This document shows positions 7,301 through 14,657 of a DNA stretch of 18,558 nucleotides, piece by piece. The DNA lies in assembly GCA_051881695.1 (NCBI GenBank), contig JBJEQJ010000006.1:1-18558 (forward strand), read 5' to 3'. How positions within the stretch are numbered: the stretch's first letter is position 1; every line of letters begins with the position of its first letter. Source of the DNA: CAYJFG01 sp051881695 (GTDB lineage: Bacteria; Bacillota; Clostridia; Oscillospirales; Acutalibacteraceae). The notes beneath the pieces were generated by a model. It was not told where the DNA came from. It searched no databases and worked only from the letters and a program-made list of their open reading frames with translations. The translations under genes and the position numbers were made by a program.

Positions 7301-8312
7301 TATTTACTTCTCATTATCTGCTTCTGACGGAAAGAATTACCCGAACAAGGCTACCGACAGCACAGGCAGTATTTTATATGATAATCTGCCTCTGTACGAC
7401 AGTAACAACGAGCCGATAGTTTACACAATCACCGAGCTTGGTGAAAAGCAAAGTGACGGGACATTTAAAATCCCTGAAAGATATGAAGCTCAAAAGCCGC
7501 AGGCTACAACGCTAAATGCGATTGATGAAGCGTTGACAGTTGATTTTGAAAACACTCTTATCAGAGGCAGTATTTACGGCTGCAAGATAAGCGACGGTAC
7601 TCCTGCTGTTCCTCTTGAGGGTGCAGTAATCGGTCTGTTCAATTCAGGAGAAACAAGCTTTACAGCTGATACAGCCGTACAGACAGCCACTACCGATGCA
7701 AACGGTGAGTATCGCTTTGATGACGTTGTTTACGGCTCGTATATCGTAAAGGAGCTTGTTGCACCAAAGGGTTATCAGGTAAATGCAGCCGGATTTAATT
7801 GTCAGGTAACAAAATCCGGAGCTGAGGTAAAGGTTGAAAACATAATTGACAAACAGCTTAAGGGCAAGCTTACGCTCTCTAAAACGAATACCACAGGCTC
7901 GCCTTTACCCGGTGCAGAATTTGAGCTGCAGGACGAAAACGGCAGGAAAATTCCGATAAACATTGCAAATTCACAGACCTCTGCGTATAAATACAACGCC
8001 TCAGGCACTGCCGGCAATCTTAAGCTTTCGACCTACGGCAGCTACTATGGAAAACTATCCGTATCCGAATTGCCTTGGGGCAAGTATAAGCTTGTCGAGG
8101 TTAAAGCACAGTCAGGCTATAACCTGCTGAAAGAGCCTATAGAGTTTGAAATCGGACCGGATAATTTAGAGGTTAGCCTAAATGTTAAGAACAGCAAAAA
8201 ATTGGATTTGCCTAATGCAGGAGGAGCAGGCACTTATCCATTTATGGTAGTCAGTGTTATTATTGCAACTCTGGCTATTTTTTATTATAAAAAAAATCAG
8301 CTAAAAATATAA
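4335..8312 (+). CDS. Thioester-type/SpaA multidomain adhesin, probable pilus tip protein
   Basis: A 1325-residue protein; GGAG (4321-4324) precedes the ATG. Residues 1-33 are a signal peptide. Residues ~34-190 look like a thioester domain (TED) of gut clostridia: AYCADP with Cys66, KAVYYGYGGPG, and YYLLTHRMVAYF. The position where classical TEDs carry the thioester Gln seems to be His132. Then come about eleven SpaA/Cna_B-like domains starting near residues 193, 292, 429, 517, 602, 694, 794, 885, 974, 1077 and 1176. Each has a Lys in the first strand (IIKTSEDG, KVTKTADD) and a Glu near its end (VKETKAPKGY, TVTEE, SIREL), the usual isopeptide pair. The C-terminus has LPNAG (1292-1296), a hydrophobic stretch and a YYKKN tail, a sortase signal with Ala for Thr. 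It is first in the pilus operon and the largest protein, fitting a tip adhesin that binds host or partner-cell surfaces. Confidence 0.88.
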   Translation: MRMKNSQLLKRLTAFLLTAVLLLPIMSLSAGAAGGVNVTQGNLLSYGSGINWQTHEMFADGTIAYCADPSSPAPKGILTNTADITNANVIKAVYYGYGGPGFTSSTETYMNELKAKYWLGASNKTLYYLLTHRMVAYFNGAADWAYALPVDWQNAVKQLAAKIASLSAPDNFKVYILKPGGGKQNVISYRNSGNLSITKSSSNPTLTNGNSCYSLKGAVYTVYNSAGNKVGTITTNAAGSGTIKNLTVGTYTVKETKAPKGYSLDKKTYTVKINGSVTTKLSVKDDPDNDPVIVLLQKRDKDTGEPVPQGNGSLAGAEFTIKYYDGFYSTEAQIKTHTSKRTWVIKTNSRGFARLSNDYLVSGDDFYYTSAGNTNPALPLGTITIQETKAPEGYEIYDKLFIRQIKSSETTEHATTYNAPIIPESAIKGNLKIIKTSEDGVVTGITFTVKNEFGYETTAKTNSDGVINLFDLIPGKYTVTEETSDKYEEQEPKTVTVTEDNTADNPAKVTFENKLKKSGLEIIKTSYDNKVSGISFVVTFPNGTTGTYKTDSTGKILIENITPGTYKVNETVPGGYAPQAEQTVTLTPGQTSSVKFHNTTSAGIMRIIKTSEEYEGGPFTLKITNQSTGSIFTMLSVYSDEEPHDISVPPGLYTVSEELTAEQKKGWETVEPIKDVKIETGKTTEVVFKNKEKYGSLKVTKTADDNKVSGVRFVLEGISDAGFQIQYRYATTNADGIATFNDVPVGTYNLREVSVNSPNIYTEYHIKRDVTLENVKVEWKKENTVDFHNSNPPRKLKIIKTSEDGIIEGISFRVTGTSGFSKDYVTDENGTIATELMPGTYSIRELNVASRYKTPSAQTIVLDFARTSDDLEAVKTVEFANVLKKGSLKVTKTADDGFISDVKFTLTSTADSDISYTAVTNADGIADFTDIPIGTYTLHEEDVQQRYIDVEDKTVTIQWNLTANAAVNNTLIKRELIIKKTSEDGKVSNIYFSLSASDGKNYPNKATDSTGSILYDNLPLYDSNNEPIVYTITELGEKQSDGTFKIPERYEAQKPQATTLNAIDEALTVDFENTLIRGSIYGCKISDGTPAVPLEGAVIGLFNSGETSFTADTAVQTATTDANGEYRFDDVVYGSYIVKELVAPKGYQVNAAGFNCQVTKSGAEVKVENIIDKQLKGKLTLSKTNTTGSPLPGAEFELQDENGRKIPINIANSQTSAYKYNASGTAGNLKLSTYGSYYGKLSVSELPWGKYKLVEVKAQSGYNLLKEPIEFEIGPDNLEVSLNVKNSKKLDLPNAGGAGTYPFMVVSVIIATLAIFYYKKNQLKI

Positions 8313-8333
8313 GAATCAAAGGAGAGGAAGACA

Positions 8334-10136
8334 ATGGAAAAATTTAAATATACAAAAATTATTTCAGCGATTTTATGTTTTTTACTTGTTGCTTCTGCCC
8401 TGCCGTTAGCGGCAGGAGCTGCTGTACAGCCATCTCTTATAGACGCATCAAAGAAAGGCTCTCTTACCTTTTATAAGTATGAGATGACAGATGTAACTCA
8501 AGCTACAATACCGGGCAACGGTGAAGAGACAACTAATATTCCGAGTACAGCAAAACCCCTTGCAGGAGTAGAGTTTACCGCAACTCTTGTTAAGAATATA
8601 GACGATGTTATTGACGGAGAGGCTCTGCCTTCGGTAGAAGAGGCAAAAGCTCTTGTTACAGCCGGAGCAACTAAATATTCTGCCATAACCGAATCAGACG
8701 GAAAAATCTCTTTTACAAATATGCCTCTTGGTATATACCTAGTTCAAGAAACAAAATCACCCTCACAGGTACGCATTCCTACTCCTGATTTCTGCGTATC
8801 GATTCCGATGACCGATTCAACCGGTACAAAATGGAATTACGACGTAATCGTTTATCCGAAAAATCAGACTGCATATGCAGACGTCATCGTAAAAAAAATA
8901 GATAAGACAACAAACGCTGTTCTCAGCGGTGCAGAGTTTACTCTTGAGCAGAAAATAGACGACGTATGGAAGCAGCTTGAATTCAGTTCAAAAATTGTTA
9001 CAGGCGCTGACGGCACGGTGAAAATTACCCATTTATCAACAAATGCACAGTACCGCCTCAAGGAAACAAAGGCTCCCGAAAATTACATATTAGACAGCAC
9101 AATATATCATAGATTTTCTATAGCGGCAGACGGAACAGTCTCCGGCGAAGAGGTAACCGGAAACACAATTACTATTGCAAATGAAAAGCCGGATATAGGC
9201 AAAGAAGTTTCTACCGATAAGGTAAATTACTATAACGACGTCACAGCTGCAATCGGCAGCAAAGTAAATTGGAGAATTACAGTTACTGTTCCGTCAATGA
9301 TAGAAAAGCTCCCTACCTTTAAAGTTATTGACGAGATGAGCGATGGCTTAACATTTGTTCCGGAATCTGTAGTAGTCAAATCCGGCATAAAAACAATTCC
9401 TGTTACAGTTACGCAAAACGGTCAATCCATAGATATATCAGTAAATCACACTTCAGACTTAAGCGGTGAAACAGTGATGACAGTATCGCTTGATACTATT
9501 ATTAACGAAAATGCCATCTTGGGCGGCGATAACAACAACAATGCTATTATCGAATATTCAAATGTTGCAAATCCCGACAAGGATACAACAGCAGATATTT
9601 CTATATCTGACCCCCCTGAGGTGCATACCGGCGGTTATGAACTCAAGAAAGTTGACGGTAGTGGAAATGCACTTTCAGGAGCTGAGTTTAAGCTCTTTAA
9701 ATCCAAAGAGGACGCTATTGCCGGCAACAATGAAATTTCATTCTATGCAAAGGACGGAAGCGTGATTTCAACAGCTATTTCGGATTTAAACGGTATCGCA
9801 GGATTCTACGGCCTTGCATACGGCGAAAACGGTAAGAAATCAAACGAAGGGCAAACCTCGTATTGGGTCGTAGAGACAAAAGCGCCGATAAACAGCAGTA
9901 CCGGAAAGCCATATAATCTTAACAAAGAACCTATTCAGATAAATGTTTCCTCTTCAACGCACAGCTATACGGACTCAAATGTTAAGGTAGTAAATACAAT
10001 AGGTTTTACTCTCCCGTTTGCCGGCGGTGCAGGAACGACAATTTTCTTTGCAGCGGGGATAATACTGGCAGCCGCTGCAATAACGGCATACATAAAAACA
10101 AATAAAAAGAAAAAGGTTACAAAAGAAGTAAAGTAA
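8334..10136 (+). CDS. SpaA-type major pilin, sortase-assembled
   Basis: A 600-residue protein, 21 bases after the adhesin gene, with AAAGGAGAGG as ribosome site. Residues 1-30 are a signal peptide. The N-terminal domain (~31-185) ends in the pilin motif WNYDVIVYPKN (Trp167, Lys176), whose lysine is joined to the next subunit in known class C sortase pili. A Cna_B domain follows at ~188-290 (VKKIDKTTNAVLSGAEF to ETKAPENY), then a D1/D2-type isopeptide domain at ~292-430 (VIDEMSDGLTF), then a last SpaA domain at ~437-555 (YELKKVDGSGNALSGAEF to VVETKAP). The sorting signal is LPFAG (560-564), a hydrophobic stretch and a KKKKVTKEVK tail. LPFAGGAGT closely parallels LPNAGGAGT of the adhesin, so one sortase probably handles both. 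It is the likely shaft subunit. Confidence 0.9.
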   Translation: MEKFKYTKIISAILCFLLVASALPLAAGAAVQPSLIDASKKGSLTFYKYEMTDVTQATIPGNGEETTNIPSTAKPLAGVEFTATLVKNIDDVIDGEALPSVEEAKALVTAGATKYSAITESDGKISFTNMPLGIYLVQETKSPSQVRIPTPDFCVSIPMTDSTGTKWNYDVIVYPKNQTAYADVIVKKIDKTTNAVLSGAEFTLEQKIDDVWKQLEFSSKIVTGADGTVKITHLSTNAQYRLKETKAPENYILDSTIYHRFSIAADGTVSGEEVTGNTITIANEKPDIGKEVSTDKVNYYNDVTAAIGSKVNWRITVTVPSMIEKLPTFKVIDEMSDGLTFVPESVVVKSGIKTIPVTVTQNGQSIDISVNHTSDLSGETVMTVSLDTIINENAILGGDNNNNAIIEYSNVANPDKDTTADISISDPPEVHTGGYELKKVDGSGNALSGAEFKLFKSKEDAIAGNNEISFYAKDGSVISTAISDLNGIAGFYGLAYGENGKKSNEGQTSYWVVETKAPINSSTGKPYNLNKEPIQINVSSSTHSYTDSNVKVVNTIGFTLPFAGGAGTTIFFAAGIILAAAAITAYIKTNKKKKVTKEVK

Positions 10137-10138
10137 AG

Positions 10139-10762
10139 ATGAAAAGAAAATTTGTATTAATATCCTTGCTGACAATATCCGCATTAATATTCTGTTATCC
10201 GTTTATCTCAGATTATTTTTACCAGCTTGAGCAAAAAAGCGTAATAGACAGCTATGAAAGTAAAGTTCAAGAGCTTTCAGACGACGACATAGACAATAGA
10301 CTCAAGCAAGCTGAAGAATACAATCCGTTCGGCGTAAAAAGTGTAAGCTTTTTAACTGTAGGCAATGTTTTAGGCTATATTACAATACCTAAAATCGGCG
10401 TATTACTGCCGATATATGAAGGTTCATCTGAAGAAATACTAAACATAGGAATAGGACATATCAAAGAAACTTCTCTTCCTGTAGGCGGCAGCTGCACACA
10501 CTGTGTTCTTTCCGGTCACAATGGAATGACAAAGCAAAAATTCTTTGATGAATTAGACAAGCTTGTCATTGGAGATGAATTTTATATCACTATTCTTAAC
10601 AAGGAACTGACTTATAGGGTTAATCAGATTAAGACAGTATCTCCCACAGATTCAGAAGACCTGCAGATTGAAAACGGCAAGGATTATGTTACTCTGCTGA
10701 CCTGTACTCCAAGAGGCATAAACACGCACAGATTGTTAGTTCGCGGAGAACGGGCAGCATAA
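10139..10762 (+). CDS. srtC: Class C (pilin-polymerising) sortase
   Basis: A 207-residue protein starting two bases after the major pilin stop, so translation is probably coupled. Residues ~5-25 are a membrane anchor. The core has GYITIPKIGVLLPIYEGSS, SGHNGM with catalytic His127, TLLTCTPRG with catalytic Cys189, and NTHRLLVRG with Arg198; TCTPxGxNTHRL is the class C signature. A possible lid motif is Asn62-Pro-Phe64, where known lids have Asp-Pro-aromatic. The protein stops ten residues after Arg198 and lacks the C-terminal membrane helix many class C sortases have. It should cleave LPxAG signals and join pilin lysines to them on the outer membrane face. Lying between its two pilin substrates supports this. 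Confidence 0.92.
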   Translation: MKRKFVLISLLTISALIFCYPFISDYFYQLEQKSVIDSYESKVQELSDDDIDNRLKQAEEYNPFGVKSVSFLTVGNVLGYITIPKIGVLLPIYEGSSEEILNIGIGHIKETSLPVGGSCTHCVLSGHNGMTKQKFFDELDKLVIGDEFYITILNKELTYRVNQIKTVSPTDSEDLQIENGKDYVTLLTCTPRGINTHRLLVRGERAA

Positions 10763-10781
10763 TGTTAGGAGGGCTAAAGTT

Positions 10782-11828
10782 TTGAAACAAAAATTTAAGT
10801 ATATTATGTTCCCGTTGTTTGCTTTTTTGCTTATATCATTAAACATTCTAACCCCATCGGCAGCAAGTCCTATTATTAGAAACGAAAATGAACAAACAGG
10901 TTCTCTTACATTTTACAAGTTTGAAATGTCTGATACTTCTAAAGCATCAACAATCGGAACCGGTGAATATTTCGAGTTTCTGCCAGAAGAAGCTCATCCA
11001 CTATCGGGAGTTGAGTTTACAATTTATAAGGTTACAGATTTAAGCAACTATTACTCCTATGATAGCAAGGAGCTTCCAACTGTAGATGAAGCAGAAGCAC
11101 TAGTCACAGATAAAACACCTAAGCTCTCGGCTGTTTCAGATGAAAACGGATATATAAAATTTGATAATCTTGAGCTTGGAATTTACCTTGTACAGGAAAC
11201 AAATTCTCCTGCACAGGTATCTACAAAAGCTCAGGACTTCTGCGTATCAATTCCGATGACTGATTCAACCGGAACAAGATGGAATTATGACGTTGTTGTA
11301 TACCCAAAAAATGAAACAAAATACGGCACGTTCGATTTTACTAAAACAGACGAAAACGGTACGCCGCTAACCGGCTGTACAATTAGAATTTATAGCATCA
11401 GCAATAGTATAGAAGCTATTGAAGCCGTTACCGATGAAAACGGTAAAATCATTATATCCGGGTTGCCTTACGGTGTGTATAAGTATACAGAAATCAAAGC
11501 TCCGCAGGGATATATTATTGACAGTACTGAACACAGCTTTGAGATTCAAAATGACGGAGAAATCGTTGAGGCGGTTCTGGAAAACAAAGCAGAGCCTGCA
11601 AATATGGATACTGACGGCAACGGAGATGATATGGATACCGACGGAGACGATGACAATCTGGACACAGACGGTTCAGGGGACGGGCTTTCTACGGACGGCA
11701 ATGGAAAGAGTGCAGATACAGGCGATAAATTTCCTCTGTCGGCAGTACTAACTGCTTTCTTTGTTTCTCTTCTTTCTGTTGGTATTCTCTGTAACATTAA
11801 AACTAAAAGGGAGAATAAAAGCAAATGA
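10782..11828 (+). CDS. Second SpaA-type pilin, probable basal or minor subunit
   Basis: A 348-residue protein starting at TTG (10782) after TTAGGAGGG; no nearer in-frame ATG fits that ribosome site. Residues 1-28 are a signal peptide. The N-terminal domain is a paralogue of the major pilin: GSLTFYKFEMSD, PLSGVEF, LGIYLVQET, FCVSIPMTDSTGT, and WNYDVVVYPKN with Trp167 and Lys176 at the same positions as in the major pilin. One Cna_B domain follows (~185-268, EIKAPQGY), then an Asp-rich stalk (275-310) and a different sorting signal, ADTGD, with a hydrophobic stretch and KTKRENKSK tail. The short length and non-LPxAG signal suggest the subunit that ends polymerisation and is fixed to the wall, perhaps by a housekeeping sortase. 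Its stop overlaps the ssb start. Confidence 0.87.
   Translation: MKQKFKYIMFPLFAFLLISLNILTPSAASPIIRNENEQTGSLTFYKFEMSDTSKASTIGTGEYFEFLPEEAHPLSGVEFTIYKVTDLSNYYSYDSKELPTVDEAEALVTDKTPKLSAVSDENGYIKFDNLELGIYLVQETNSPAQVSTKAQDFCVSIPMTDSTGTRWNYDVVVYPKNETKYGTFDFTKTDENGTPLTGCTIRIYSISNSIEAIEAVTDENGKIIISGLPYGVYKYTEIKAPQGYIIDSTEHSFEIQNDGEIVEAVLENKAEPANMDTDGNGDDMDTDGDDDNLDTDGSGDGLSTDGNGKSADTGDKFPLSAVLTAFFVSLLSVGILCNIKTKRENKSK
11604..11711 (+). repeat. Four tandem 27-bp coding repeats, thrombospondin-3-like Asp stalk
   Basis: Four 9-residue units at residues 275-310: MDTDGNGDD, MDTDGDDDN, LDTDGSGDG, LSTDGNGKS. The DTDGxGxD pattern is that of thrombospondin type 3 calcium-binding repeats. The ADTGD sorting motif follows in phase, its DT aligning with the DT of the units. 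Confidence 0.85.
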
Positions 11829-12238
11829 TGAACAAGGTAGAATTGATGGGAAGATTAACATCTGACCCGGAGCTTAAAACTACTCCGTCGAACATTTCGG
11901 TTACAAGCTTTAGCATTGCTGTTGAACGCAACTATGCAAAGCAGGACGAAGCAAGACAAACAGACTTTATTAATATTGTATGCTGGCGGCAAAGAGCTGA
12001 ATTTGTATGTAAGTACTTTGTAAAAGGGCAGCTCATAGCTTTAGTAGGCTCTTTGCAAACACGTTCATATGAGGATAAAAACGGAAACAAAAGGGTTGCC
12101 ACAGAGGTGTTAGCAGAAAACATTTACTTCACAGGAGATAAAAGAAGCATACCCGATAATCAACCGTCTGAAATTCCTCCTTTGCCCGGTGATGATGATT
12201 TCACCGAAATGCCGATAGATGATGATTTACCTTATTAA
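11825..12238 (+). CDS. ssb: Single-stranded DNA-binding protein
   Basis: A 137-residue protein with the SSB layout: N-terminal NKVELMGRLTSDPEL, FSIAVERNYA, TDFINIVCWRQRAEFVCKYFVKG and YEDKNGNKRVATEVLAENIYF of the OB fold, a short acidic tail and the protein-interaction tip DDDLPY (compare DDDIPF). The ATG at 11825 overlaps the pilin stop as ATGA (11825-11828); a second in-frame ATG follows at 11828. It should protect single-stranded DNA during replication or conjugative transfer. SSB next to ParA/ParB and SpoVG is common in Gram-positive conjugative elements. Direct coupling to a pilin gene is unusual. Confidence 0.95.
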   Translation: MMNKVELMGRLTSDPELKTTPSNISVTSFSIAVERNYAKQDEARQTDFINIVCWRQRAEFVCKYFVKGQLIALVGSLQTRSYEDKNGNKRVATEVLAENIYFTGDKRSIPDNQPSEIPPLPGDDDFTEMPIDDDLPY

Positions 12239-12273
12239 CTAGGATACGTTACATTTAAGAAAGGTTGACAATT

Positions 12274-13056
12274 ATGACAATGAAAACAAATATAATAGCA
12301 ATCACTTATGAGAAAGGCGGCTGCGGTAAAACTACCACAGCCGTTAATTTATCGGCAATCCTTGCCGATACAGGCTATAAAACCCTGCTTGTTGATTTAG
12401 ACAAGCAGGCATATTCAACAAGCTATTACGATTTATATTCAGATGATAACCCCTGCATACTTGAGGTAATGCAGGGGCTGTCGCCCGACAAAGCAATTAT
12501 AAAAACAGATATTGAAAACCTGTTTATTTTGCCCTCTAACAGACGTTTTAAGGACATTGAAACTATACTTATGATGAAAACAAAAAGGCAGGAATACACC
12601 CTTAAAAACGCATTAGAGCCTGTTTTAGGGGTGTATGATTATATAATCCTTGATTGTCCGCCGTCAGGTGAGCGAATTAAGGAAAATGCATTAACGTATG
12701 CCGATTATGTAATTTTCCCATTGATTCCCGATGGATTTTCTGTAGACGGTCTTTTACAAATGTCACAGGAAATTTTAGAAGTAAAGAAATATACCAATCC
12801 AAACATAAGCGTTATGGGAATTTTAATTACACTTTTTGAAAACAACAAAAACAAAAAAGAATATACACAAGCCTTCAGAGGACAGACGTTACTGCCTGTG
12901 TTTAAAACACAAATTCGCAAAAACACATATCTATCCGAAGCAATTAATAATCATCTGCCAATTACAAAATACAAGAAAAACTGCAACGGTGCCAAAGATT
13001 ATCTATCCTTTGCCGCCGAGGTTATATCAAAAACACAGGGAGGTAATTTAGAATGA
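12274..13056 (+). CDS. parA: ParA-type partition ATPase
   Basis: A 260-residue protein. I chose the ATG at 12274 because AAAGG (12260-12264) lies nine bases before it; an upstream in-frame TTG at 12265 would touch that site. The sequence shows a deviant Walker A EKGGCGKTT (Lys19), the switch segment LLVDLDKQAYST, Walker B with YDYIILDCPPSG, and a ParA/Soj-type C-terminal part (VMGILITLFENN, ending in KDYLSFAAEVI). ParA proteins bind ATP and DNA and position DNA cargo with ParB. Here it probably supports maintenance of the excised element. It ends GGNLE, overlapping parB by ATGA at 13053-13056. Confidence 0.93.
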   Translation: MTMKTNIIAITYEKGGCGKTTTAVNLSAILADTGYKTLLVDLDKQAYSTSYYDLYSDDNPCILEVMQGLSPDKAIIKTDIENLFILPSNRRFKDIETILMMKTKRQEYTLKNALEPVLGVYDYIILDCPPSGERIKENALTYADYVIFPLIPDGFSVDGLLQMSQEILEVKKYTNPNISVMGILITLFENNKNKKEYTQAFRGQTLLPVFKTQIRKNTYLSEAINNHLPITKYKKNCNGAKDYLSFAAEVISKTQGGNLE

Positions 13057-14198
13057 TTAACATAGAAAATATTTCCAAGGGCTTCGCAAAGGTTGCAAGT
13101 ATACAGGAAGAAATTAACAACATATCAAAAATTGAAATGCTTGAACTGAGTGAAATTTCTTTTTCTTCATACAATCCTTACAATGAAAATGATGATGAAG
13201 AAATAATAAAGCAGCTTGCTGATAATATATCGGCAATAGGATTGCTGGAGCCGTTGGTTGTAAATAAAAAAGCTGATGGAAGCCACATGCTTTTGTCAGG
13301 CGAACGCCGATACAAGGCACTTAAAAAACTGGATTATAAAACCGCACCCTGCGTAATTTTTAATAACTTAAGTAATGATGTTTCGCAGTACATTTTACAC
13401 AGCGCAAACTTAGAAACAAGAGATTATACAACAGCACAAAAGTTTAAATTCTATAAAGATGTTGTTATTCTGCTTACTAAAATGAAAGAGAACGGTGAGC
13501 TCAAGGGCGGACTTCAGAAAAACATTGCACAAATGCTAAAGGTAAGCGAGCGTCAGGTCAGAAAATACCAAAGCATTTCTGAAAATCTACCGCAGGAAGC
13601 AATTAAGCTTGTTGAAGAAAACAAGCTGAGTATTAATCAAGCCTATGAGGCTTCAAAGGAAATTAAAAAATCTCCTTCTGAAAATCAAACTAATAATCCT
13701 GATGAAGATTACTATGAAGCCGAAAATACAAATAATTTTACAGAAATCAAAACTCAACCAAAGGAAAGCATTTTACCGGAAATTCATAGCGAAGAAATGA
13801 TAAATACAAATTCAAGCCGTCCTACAGAAGAAAAAACGCTTACTGAAAGGCAGAGCCTAAAAGTATCATCTGATGACGTGACTTGGCGAAAACGATTGGA
13901 ACAAATTATACCGGAGTATTACGGTAAAAGCAAAATCCTTAAATATTATTTTATGCAAGTTCCTACTCCGGCAGAAGCTGCGAAAGAATTACTTAAGCCT
14001 GAATACGGATATGCTTCATATGGTACTTCTCAGTATTCAATTACGTTAACATCAAAAGGAGTAGAAATAAATTTTGGAAACGAATGTAAAGAATTTAAAT
14101 ATTCGTTTATTGATGAAATAATCAGAGATATGATAAGAAGCAACTGTCTTATTTCCAATAATAAACATCAAAAAATATTAAAAGAGGTGACTTCATAA
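13053..14198 (+). CDS. parB: ParB-like protein with extra C-terminal domain
   Basis: A 381-residue protein. AGGAGG-like AGGGAGG lies ten bases before the ATG, which overlaps the parA stop. Residues ~30-120 match the ParB/Srx fold: LELSEISFSSYNPYN, IGLLEPLVV and LLSGERRYKAL (GERR at 83-86, the nucleotide-binding box). Residues ~125-205 contain the helix-turn-helix region (KNIAQMLKVSERQVRKYQSI). A polar Asn/Glu-rich linker spans ~206-265. Residues ~270-381 form a second domain with WRKRLEQIIPEYY, PTPAEAAKELLKPEYG and ITLTSKGVEI, then FKYSFIDEIIRDMI. I recall similar EYG...KGI modules in the large helicase/methylase proteins of Tn1549-like elements. It should bind centromere-like DNA sites with ParA. 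Confidence 0.9.
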   Translation: MINIENISKGFAKVASIQEEINNISKIEMLELSEISFSSYNPYNENDDEEIIKQLADNISAIGLLEPLVVNKKADGSHMLLSGERRYKALKKLDYKTAPCVIFNNLSNDVSQYILHSANLETRDYTTAQKFKFYKDVVILLTKMKENGELKGGLQKNIAQMLKVSERQVRKYQSISENLPQEAIKLVEENKLSINQAYEASKEIKKSPSENQTNNPDEDYYEAENTNNFTEIKTQPKESILPEIHSEEMINTNSSRPTEEKTLTERQSLKVSSDDVTWRKRLEQIIPEYYGKSKILKYYFMQVPTPAEAAKELLKPEYGYASYGTSQYSITLTSKGVEINFGNECKEFKYSFIDEIIRDMIRSNCLISNNKHQKILKEVTS

Positions 14199-14214
14199 AA
14201 TGGAAATCACCTCT
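14183..14214 (+). promoter_or_regulatory. Hairpin enclosing the ribosome site and start codon of spoVG
   Basis: AGAGGTGA (14183-14190) pairs perfectly with TCACCTCT (14207-14214). After one C/A mismatch the stem continues TTC/GAA (14192-14194 with 14203-14205), leaving the loop ATAAAATG. The 5' arm is the Shine-Dalgarno sequence and the loop carries the ATG at 14200-14202. Ribosomes finishing parB (stop at 14196-14198) would open it, so it probably enforces coupling. Confidence 0.55.
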
Positions 14215-14478
14215 ATTAGAATTAATTTTACAAAAACTGTAAACAAACGACTCAGAGCATACGCAACAATAGTAATTGATAATGTGTTTGCGATAAATGA
14301 TATTAAGATAATCCAAGCTGAGCATAGACTGTGCGTTGATTTTCCGAAAACAGAAAAAGCAAAAATAAAAAATCAATGCACGATTGCTCCGCTGAACACG
14401 GAAACAAGAGCTTACATAGAAAATACGATTTTGAAAACATATTTTGAAAAATTGAAACACAAGGATGTGAATGTATGA
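14200..14478 (+). CDS. spoVG: SpoVG-family protein
   Basis: A 92-residue protein, one base after the parB stop. It shows the SpoVG pattern: MEITSIRI at the N-terminus, NKRLRAYATIVIDNVFAINDIKII in two segments, a VDFPK segment where SpoVG has its MPS-type motif, then CTIAPLNTETRAYIENTIL near the end, with length typical of the family. SpoVG proteins are small nucleic-acid-binding regulators, first described in sporulation and septation, and are often carried by Gram-positive conjugative elements next to partition and transfer genes. Its start is inside a hairpin that can hide the ribosome site. It overlaps the next gene by ATGA (14475-14478). Confidence 0.88.
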   Translation: MEITSIRINFTKTVNKRLRAYATIVIDNVFAINDIKIIQAEHRLCVDFPKTEKAKIKNQCTIAPLNTETRAYIENTILKTYFEKLKHKDVNV

Positions 14479-14657
14479 TAAGAATTTGCCTGCGTGGAAC
14501 ACAGGAAGAAATTACCGAGTTTTGTAATTCAATAAATAAAAGCAGGAGCATAAAAATACACGCAGTTACCCCACTTTATAAAGATATTGTTAGCAACGAG
14601 TATTACAAAAATTTCGCTATTTCATATATAAACATCAGAAGGAGGAAATGTAAATGA
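14475..14657 (+). CDS. Small conserved element protein, DUF3970-like
   Basis: A 60-residue protein beginning MIRICLRGTQEEITEF and ending in SYINIRRRKCK. The short GTxEEI start and a terminal tyrosine-containing beta strand recall the DUF3970 type of small proteins in Gram-positive mobile elements, but this is from memory and function is unknown. Evidence that it is real is mainly contextual: it overlaps both neighbours by ATGA (14475-14478 and 14654-14657) in a tightly packed run, and its tail codons contain the strong ribosome site AGAAGGAGG used by the next gene. Confidence 0.65.
   Translation: MIRICLRGTQEEITEFCNSINKSRSIKIHAVTPLYKDIVSNEYYKNFAISYINIRRRKCK

Noticed and set aside
12265..12273. 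TTG start for parA
   Set aside because: It abuts the AAAGG ribosome site; ATG 12274 has proper spacing and gives the normal ParA N-terminus.
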